NCBI GenBank assembly: GCA_021833625.1
Contig: JAKBEU010000002.1
Coordinates: 62,001-126,000, forward strand
DNA length: 64,000 nucleotides
Direction of reading: 5' to 3'
DNA from: a bacterium
Lineage (GTDB): Bacteria; Patescibacteriota; Microgenomatia; UBA1406; GWC2-37-13
Shown here: in pieces, positions 60,034 through 64,000 of the stretch
How positions within the stretch are numbered: the stretch's first letter is position 1
Layout: the number at the start of each line of letters is the position of its first letter
The notes under the pieces: model-generated
Databases searched by the model: none
What the model was told of the DNA's origin: nothing
Seen by the model: the letters and a program-made list of their open reading frames with translations, nothing else
Translations under genes and position numbers: made by a program

Positions 60034-60561
60034 ATGGATGAAAATAAAGTGAAAGAATTCATGAATAAAGTTAAATCAATCGAGAAGGGGGAGAAACTTG
60101 ATCTGTCTTCAGGAGAGGATCTCTCAATAGGGATAATGAACCTCATCTCCATTGAAGAGCACCTGTTTTTTTCCGCAGGAAAAACAAAGAATACAAAATA
60201 CTATGATTTATTGAATGAGGTGCGTAAAATGCGCGTTGATCTCATGAAGATGATGATTAAGGAATATGAAGGAGAAGTCTGGTGCATCAGCAAGCATCTT
60301 CTCGGTGCTTCAATGCGGGTGATGGAGGTAGGAACAAAAGCCCTCAAAAATAATGAAACGGAAAAAGCTTACGGGTTGTTCCGAAAATCATACGATCTCT
60401 ACAACATGTGTTGGGCCCTTAATTTAGGGGTACTGGACACAAAGGAAATGAAGGCAATAAAGATCCCGGAAAATGAAAAACCGATTCTTCAAGAAGAAAA
60501 AACGGTGTTTGCAAGGGTCGGAACTCTGGTTGGGAAAATGCTTGATTGTTGCCGCGAGTAA
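60034..60561 (+). CDS. Soluble helical protein of unknown function
   Basis: A protein of 175 residues with no signal or membrane helix. It looks fully alpha-helical and charged, with ISIEEHLFFSAGKTKN (about residues 37-52), a Met-rich helix (VRKMRVDLMKMMIKEY), ISKHLLGASMRVMEVG and a closing MLDCCRE. The Glu, His and Cys residues could make a metal site, but no family pattern is clear. It starts 2 bases after the previous stop and ends inside the region before the next gene, so the three are probably one transcript. Confidence 0.6.
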   Translation: MDENKVKEFMNKVKSIEKGEKLDLSSGEDLSIGIMNLISIEEHLFFSAGKTKNTKYYDLLNEVRKMRVDLMKMMIKEYEGEVWCISKHLLGASMRVMEVGTKALKNNETEKAYGLFRKSYDLYNMCWALNLGVLDTKEMKAIKIPENEKPILQEEKTVFARVGTLVGKMLDCCRE

Positions 60562-60578
60562 TCTGCTATCATAAATTT

Positions 60579-61640
60579 ATGACCTTAACCGAGGCATCTT
60601 ATTATTCTCGTAAATTTGCTCCTTTTGTCGTCTTTGTCTTCGTCATTTTAATGATTTTTTTCTATTCAATTAAACTTTTTCTTCTGGTAGTTTCACTCAA
60701 TCAGCCGAAAGTCACCTACATTAATCCCATATTCAAAGAATTAAAGCCTCCTGTCATAAAGAAAGACGCAACAACAAGCGCCGGGTTTTCGTTCGTCCTC
60801 GATACTATAGACGGAGCTCCCGTATCCGCAACGGAGACTGCTCAGGTGTTCCTCCTTCCTCAGGCAAAATTCCAGTTCGATTATCTTCCAAAGGTATATG
60901 TCATGGCAAAAACACTGGGGTTTGATACGGAAGTGGTGAAGCACAAGTTGGTAAATAACGAGGCTGTCTTTGACGATGGAATGAGGCATCTGGCAATAGA
61001 TATCAACACGTATAACTTTAGGTATGATTATGACTTTAAAAAAGACACAGAGCTTATTAATACTTTGAAAACTCCCGATCAGGATGAGGCGGAAAACAGC
61101 GCTGTCAATTTCCTCAAGTCCATTGATAAATATCCGGACGAATTCACTAAAGGAAAAACAAACTCCATTTATATGGCATACGACAAGGTTTCTTCAAGTG
61201 CGGCGGTTGTTGATAATCTGCAGGATGCAAATATGATAGAGATAGACTTTTATCGCCCCGACATCGGACAATACCCCGTCGTATCCTCTTCCTATTTCAA
61301 TAGCCAAAACTATGTCGTCATGATGGTTACTCCCAATACGACGCGTATCGTAAGTGCGCAGATGAGATTTTTTGACAAGTCGGATACACAAATCGGAGTG
61401 TACCCTCTCATAACGGGTCAGAAGGCATACGAAGAACTGCTGGGAGGAAAGGCGATACTCGTGTCATCGGGAACAGGAAAAAAAGATATCACCATCAAAA
61501 AAATGTTTTTGGGATATTTTGATCCGGACGTATATCAGGACTATCTCCAGCCGATATATATATTCCTGGGGGACGATAATTTTGTCTCCTACGTCCCTGC
61601 AGTGTCAAGGCAATATCTTATTGATGAGTCGAAGTTATAA
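60579..61640 (+). CDS. Single-pass anchored protein of unknown function
   Basis: A protein of 353 residues from the ATG at 60579; TATCAT lies about 6 nt before it. One membrane helix (about residues 17-40) is followed by an outer domain rich in beta structure and aromatic residues, with many polar repeats of the type YxxAYDK. No catalytic motif is seen. This type of anchored protein with a large beta-rich outer part is common in CPR genomes, where it is usually annotated as hypothetical. It is convergent with the carboxypeptidase gene, overlapping by 6 bases. Function unknown. Confidence 0.65.
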   Translation: MTLTEASYYSRKFAPFVVFVFVILMIFFYSIKLFLLVVSLNQPKVTYINPIFKELKPPVIKKDATTSAGFSFVLDTIDGAPVSATETAQVFLLPQAKFQFDYLPKVYVMAKTLGFDTEVVKHKLVNNEAVFDDGMRHLAIDINTYNFRYDYDFKKDTELINTLKTPDQDEAENSAVNFLKSIDKYPDEFTKGKTNSIYMAYDKVSSSAAVVDNLQDANMIEIDFYRPDIGQYPVVSSSYFNSQNYVVMMVTPNTTRIVSAQMRFFDKSDTQIGVYPLITGQKAYEELLGGKAILVSSGTGKKDITIKKMFLGYFDPDVYQDYLQPIYIFLGDDNFVSYVPAVSRQYLIDESKL

Positions 61641-62555
61641 AGGCATCGGAACGAAAGACACAGCATCATCTATCCATTTGGTAAGTTGTTTTGTATCCTC
61701 AAAACGGTCAAGACTTTTTAGGACAACAATGATGTACTGGTGTCCATTTTTTTTATAAAAGCTGACGAGGTTCTCTCCCGCAAGTTCTGTGTATCCGGTT
61801 TTGAGCCCACCAATCCCGCTCACTTCTCCCAACAGTTCGTTCACATTACTCAGTTTATGAAAGTGAGTGTAATCTACATCCGAAATCGTTATCTCTTTCG
61901 TTGAAACAAACTTTGCAAGGTAGGGATTTTTAAGCAGTGCTCGTGCGGCGAGTGCCAGATCGTATGGAGAGGTGAGCTGACCCTGTTCGTCAATCCCGTC
62001 AGGATTGGAAAAATGAGTACTGTTCATGTGAAGCTCGGCTGCTTTGTCATTCATTTTTACAATAAAATTGTCATATCCATAATTCTGAGCCAATATCATT
62101 GCTGCATCATTTGCCGAGTGGACAAGGATTCCGTAGAGGAGATTTTCGACGGTAATCCTTTCTCCGGTGACAAGCCCCATAAGCTGCCAGTCGGGTTTTT
62201 CCTCTTTTGTTATGGCCTTTTTTACCGTAATAATGTCAGTCGGTTGAAACACGTCGGCAACGACAAGTGCGGTAATGATTTTGGCGGTTGATGCAGGAAA
62301 AAATTTTGCCCTACTGTTTTTTTCAAGAAGGGGAGTAAAGGAGGTAAGGTCGGTTATGAATACTCCCTCAGCCGAAACATAAGGAGGAGAGAGCGGGGAG
62401 ACAACAGGGATAGGATCCGCGGATAATTTTTTTGCCTGAACCGTTCGTCCCAGTTGAGGATTTTGTGAAAACGTATGTATTATCCAGGAATTCCCAGGAT
62501 AAAACAACAAAACAAATGTTATAACCAAAAATTGGACAATACGAAATCCAGACAT
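61635..62555 (-). CDS. D-alanyl-D-alanine carboxypeptidase (S11 family)
   Basis: A protein of 306 residues with an N-terminal signal or anchor (about residues 5-25). The three active-site motifs of penicillin-binding S11 peptidases are present: SxxK in FPASTAKIITA (about residue 86), SxN in VHSANDAA (about residue 147) and KTG in GLKTGYTE (about residue 253). It trims the last D-alanine from peptidoglycan stems. The C-terminal PBP5-type domain is absent, so it is the short form. TACAAT lies 7 nt before the ATG. It follows aspS on the same strand but has its own promoter-like box. Confidence 0.92.
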   Translation of the reverse strand: MSGFRIVQFLVITFVLLFYPGNSWIIHTFSQNPQLGRTVQAKKLSADPIPVVSPLSPPYVSAEGVFITDLTSFTPLLEKNSRAKFFPASTAKIITALVVADVFQPTDIITVKKAITKEEKPDWQLMGLVTGERITVENLLYGILVHSANDAAMILAQNYGYDNFIVKMNDKAAELHMNSTHFSNPDGIDEQGQLTSPYDLALAARALLKNPYLAKFVSTKEITISDVDYTHFHKLSNVNELLGEVSGIGGLKTGYTELAGENLVSFYKKNGHQYIIVVLKSLDRFEDTKQLTKWIDDAVSFVPMPL

Positions 62556-62579
62556 GCCTATTATTGTACTTGTTTTTTC

Positions 62580-63902
62580 TTACGTTTTGGGAAGAGCGAT
62601 GTCAACTCGTTCCATATCCCGTGGGAAAAGGGACGCTTCCCTGATATTTGCAAGTCCTAGGACGTTCATGGTAATGCGTTCCAATCCGAGGCAGAATCCC
62701 CCTTCAGGAGGCATGCCATATTTAAACGCCTGTAAATACGGTATCTCAAAATGAATAGGGTCCTGTCCCCATTTTTTTATATTTGTAACCAACTGCTCAT
62801 AGTTGTTTATGCGTTGTCCGCCAGTTATCCATTCCTGTCCTTTTCCGATTAAGTCAAAGCTCAATGTCTCTTCTGGGTTTTCAGGGTCCGGATAAGTATA
62901 CATCGGTCGTTTTTTTGTCGGATAATGCGTAACAAAAACAAGATCGCTTCCATGGGTTTCGCGTGCCCATTTTGACATTTCACGTTCTCCTTCCGGATCG
63001 AGGTCCGGTTCTGTGCGGATGTCTCGACCGGTTCTTTTGAAAATAAGTTCCTTAGCCTCTGTCAATTTGATGCGGGGAATGGATGACTCAATTTTCGGAA
63101 CCTCCACTCCATACTGGGTAAGGATGTCAGTGTGTTCCGTCTTTACGGCTTTAAAAATATTTTTAAGCAATGTTTCGGCCATATCCATTACTTCTGTCCA
63201 ACTGTCGATAAATCCCATTTCCGCATCAAGTCCGACGTATTCTGTCAGATGTCGTGTCGTTACCGACGGTTCGGCTCTATATGCATGTGCGACTGTAAAT
63301 ACTTTTTCGAAAATGGAGACAAGTATCTGTTTATAAAATTGGGGACTCTGTGCAAGGAAAGCTTTCTTGTCAAAGTAGGAGATAGGGAAGACCTCTGCTC
63401 CTCCTTCTGTTGCGGTTGCCACAATTGTGGGCGCTTGTACTTCCGTAAACCCCGCATCTTTCATTGTCTTTCTGAATGTTGTAACAATTGTTTCCTGAAC
63501 TTTGAATATAGAACGGATTTTACCGTGACGGAGAGTAAGGCTGCGATAATCCAGAAGAACTGGAAGTGTAAGTCCCAAATCTTCTTTTCCCATGTCAAAC
63601 GGAAGCTCCTGTGCCGCGGCAAGAAGAGTAAATGATTTTGCTTCCATTTCAATGGTACCCGTCAATAGTTTGGGATTTATGAGTTTTTCCGGCCGTTTTT
63701 TCACCAATCCTTTTATCGTGACTACGTCTTCCGGTGAAAGCTGTGCAAATGAGCTGTCGCCGACAACCTGTACGACCCCGCTTGCATCGCGGATATCAAG
63801 AAAGACTATTTTTTTATGGTTACGAATTACATTGACCCATCCGCGGATCTCAACCTCCTCACCGATATGCGATACAATTTGTGCGATATTTAGTTTTTTC
63901 AT
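62580..63902 (-). CDS. aspS: Aspartyl-tRNA synthetase, archaeal type
   Basis: A protein of 440 residues from the ATG at 63902; TATAAT lies 7 nt before it, which decides against the open codons upstream. The N-terminal OB-fold binds the anticodon (EIRGWVNVIRNHKK). The catalytic core has class II motif 2 (FTVAHAYRAEPS), TRHLTEYVGLDAEM and motif 3 (GGFCLGLERITM). The bacterial GAD insertion is absent and length is 440 rather than about 590, so it is the archaeal/eukaryotic form, which is often non-discriminating and also charges tRNA-Asn. Confidence 0.95.
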   Translation of the reverse strand: MKKLNIAQIVSHIGEEVEIRGWVNVIRNHKKIVFLDIRDASGVVQVVGDSSFAQLSPEDVVTIKGLVKKRPEKLINPKLLTGTIEMEAKSFTLLAAAQELPFDMGKEDLGLTLPVLLDYRSLTLRHGKIRSIFKVQETIVTTFRKTMKDAGFTEVQAPTIVATATEGGAEVFPISYFDKKAFLAQSPQFYKQILVSIFEKVFTVAHAYRAEPSVTTRHLTEYVGLDAEMGFIDSWTEVMDMAETLLKNIFKAVKTEHTDILTQYGVEVPKIESSIPRIKLTEAKELIFKRTGRDIRTEPDLDPEGEREMSKWARETHGSDLVFVTHYPTKKRPMYTYPDPENPEETLSFDLIGKGQEWITGGQRINNYEQLVTNIKKWGQDPIHFEIPYLQAFKYGMPPEGGFCLGLERITMNVLGLANIREASLFPRDMERVDIALPKT

Positions 63903-63939
63903 ACGTTCTATTATACAATCTTTTTTTACCATCTCTCCG

Positions 63940-63968
63940 TTGTGATGGAAACTATCTTATAGTATAAT
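63940..63968 (+). promoter_or_regulatory. Promoter of the gene at the window end
   Basis: TTGTGA (63940-63945), a 17-base spacer and TATAAT (63963-63968) lie 15 nt before the ATG at 63984. Spacing and -10 are ideal. Confidence 0.6.
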
Positions 63969-63983
63969 ACATACTAAATATAT

Positions 63984-64000
63984 ATGAGTAAAGTTGAGCA
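63984..64000 (+). CDS. First codons of a gene cut by the window end
   Basis: ATG followed by four full codons (Met-Ser-Lys-Val-Glu) after a good promoter. Nothing more can be said about the product. Confidence 0.4.

Overview
The window looks like a gene-dense chromosome fragment from a Candidate Phyla Radiation (Patescibacteria) bacterium, most likely a Microgenomates-type lineage. This is an inference from several things: a long run of GT-C membrane glycosyltransferases, an archaeal-type aspartyl-tRNA synthetase, an ATPase-only Lon-like protein, many small membrane proteins of unknown function, very short or overlapping gene junctions, few Shine-Dalgarno sequences, and many genes whose start codon lies only 5-9 nt after a TATAAT-like -10 box (apparently leaderless). 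The standard code is used: TGA is a normal stop. There is no rRNA, CRISPR array, transposase or phage gene, and no gap above 300 bases lacks a gene or tRNA.

Layout. (1) 1-15 kb: a surface-glycan cluster, nearly all on the minus strand: GT-C glycosyltransferases, GT2 enzymes including a polyprenyl-phosphate sugar synthase, and a Wzx-type flippase. (2) 15-19 kb: a MacA/MacB-like ABC export operon, a GT4 glycosyltransferase and uppP (undecaprenyl-diphosphate recycling). (3) 20-23 kb: five tRNA genes, a radical SAM/SPASM protein, a Nudix hydrolase, a GT2 enzyme, tRNA-Cys, tRNA-Ser and a PAP2 phosphatase. (4) 23.5-32.6 kb: thymidine kinase, an alpha/beta hydrolase, a nucleotidyltransferase-like protein, a PIG-L deacetylase, a FemAB/BioF2-like acyltransferase, a DUF5680-like protein, two EamA permeases and an ABC-2 exporter. 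(5) 32.6-40.5 kb: an anchored cyclophilin, a copper operon (csoR, an HMA-TauE/SafE-cupredoxin fusion, copA), an orphan Lon AAA+ module divergent from groES-groEL, and a terminator.

(6) 40.6-46.4 kb: rubrerythrin, two small genes, then a sulfur-activation group: a fused ATP sulfurylase/APS kinase, a CysD-like PP-loop protein and a membrane-anchored alkaline-phosphatase-superfamily hydrolase. (7) 46.4-51.3 kb: a nitroreductase, a LigB-type dioxygenase, and a compact flavinylation operon (ApbE, an exported FMN-binding protein, an NqrB/RnfD-like membrane domain fused to a ferredoxin reductase), next to a secreted protein of unknown function. (8) 51.5-56 kb: one gene joining glucose-6-phosphate dehydrogenase to 6-phosphogluconate dehydrogenase, an MFS exporter, a small P-loop kinase and tRNA-Tyr. 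(9) 56.2-61.6 kb: a hydrogenase operon (ECF-S-like membrane protein, NuoF-like subunit, [FeFe] hydrogenase) followed by a CPVC-containing membrane protein and two unknown proteins. (10) 61.6-64 kb: a D,D-carboxypeptidase, aspS and the first codons of another gene.

Read together (inference), the second half describes a fermentative cell that makes NAD(P)H with the fused pentose-phosphate enzyme. It could dispose of electrons as hydrogen through the [FeFe] hydrogenase, or across the membrane through the flavinylated chain. The first half builds and decorates a glycan-rich cell surface. No single feature is certainly new, but the flavin relay, the Zwf-Gnd fusion, the hydrogenase locus with its altered NuoF subunit, the sulfur-activation group and the copper fusion protein deserve the closest look.
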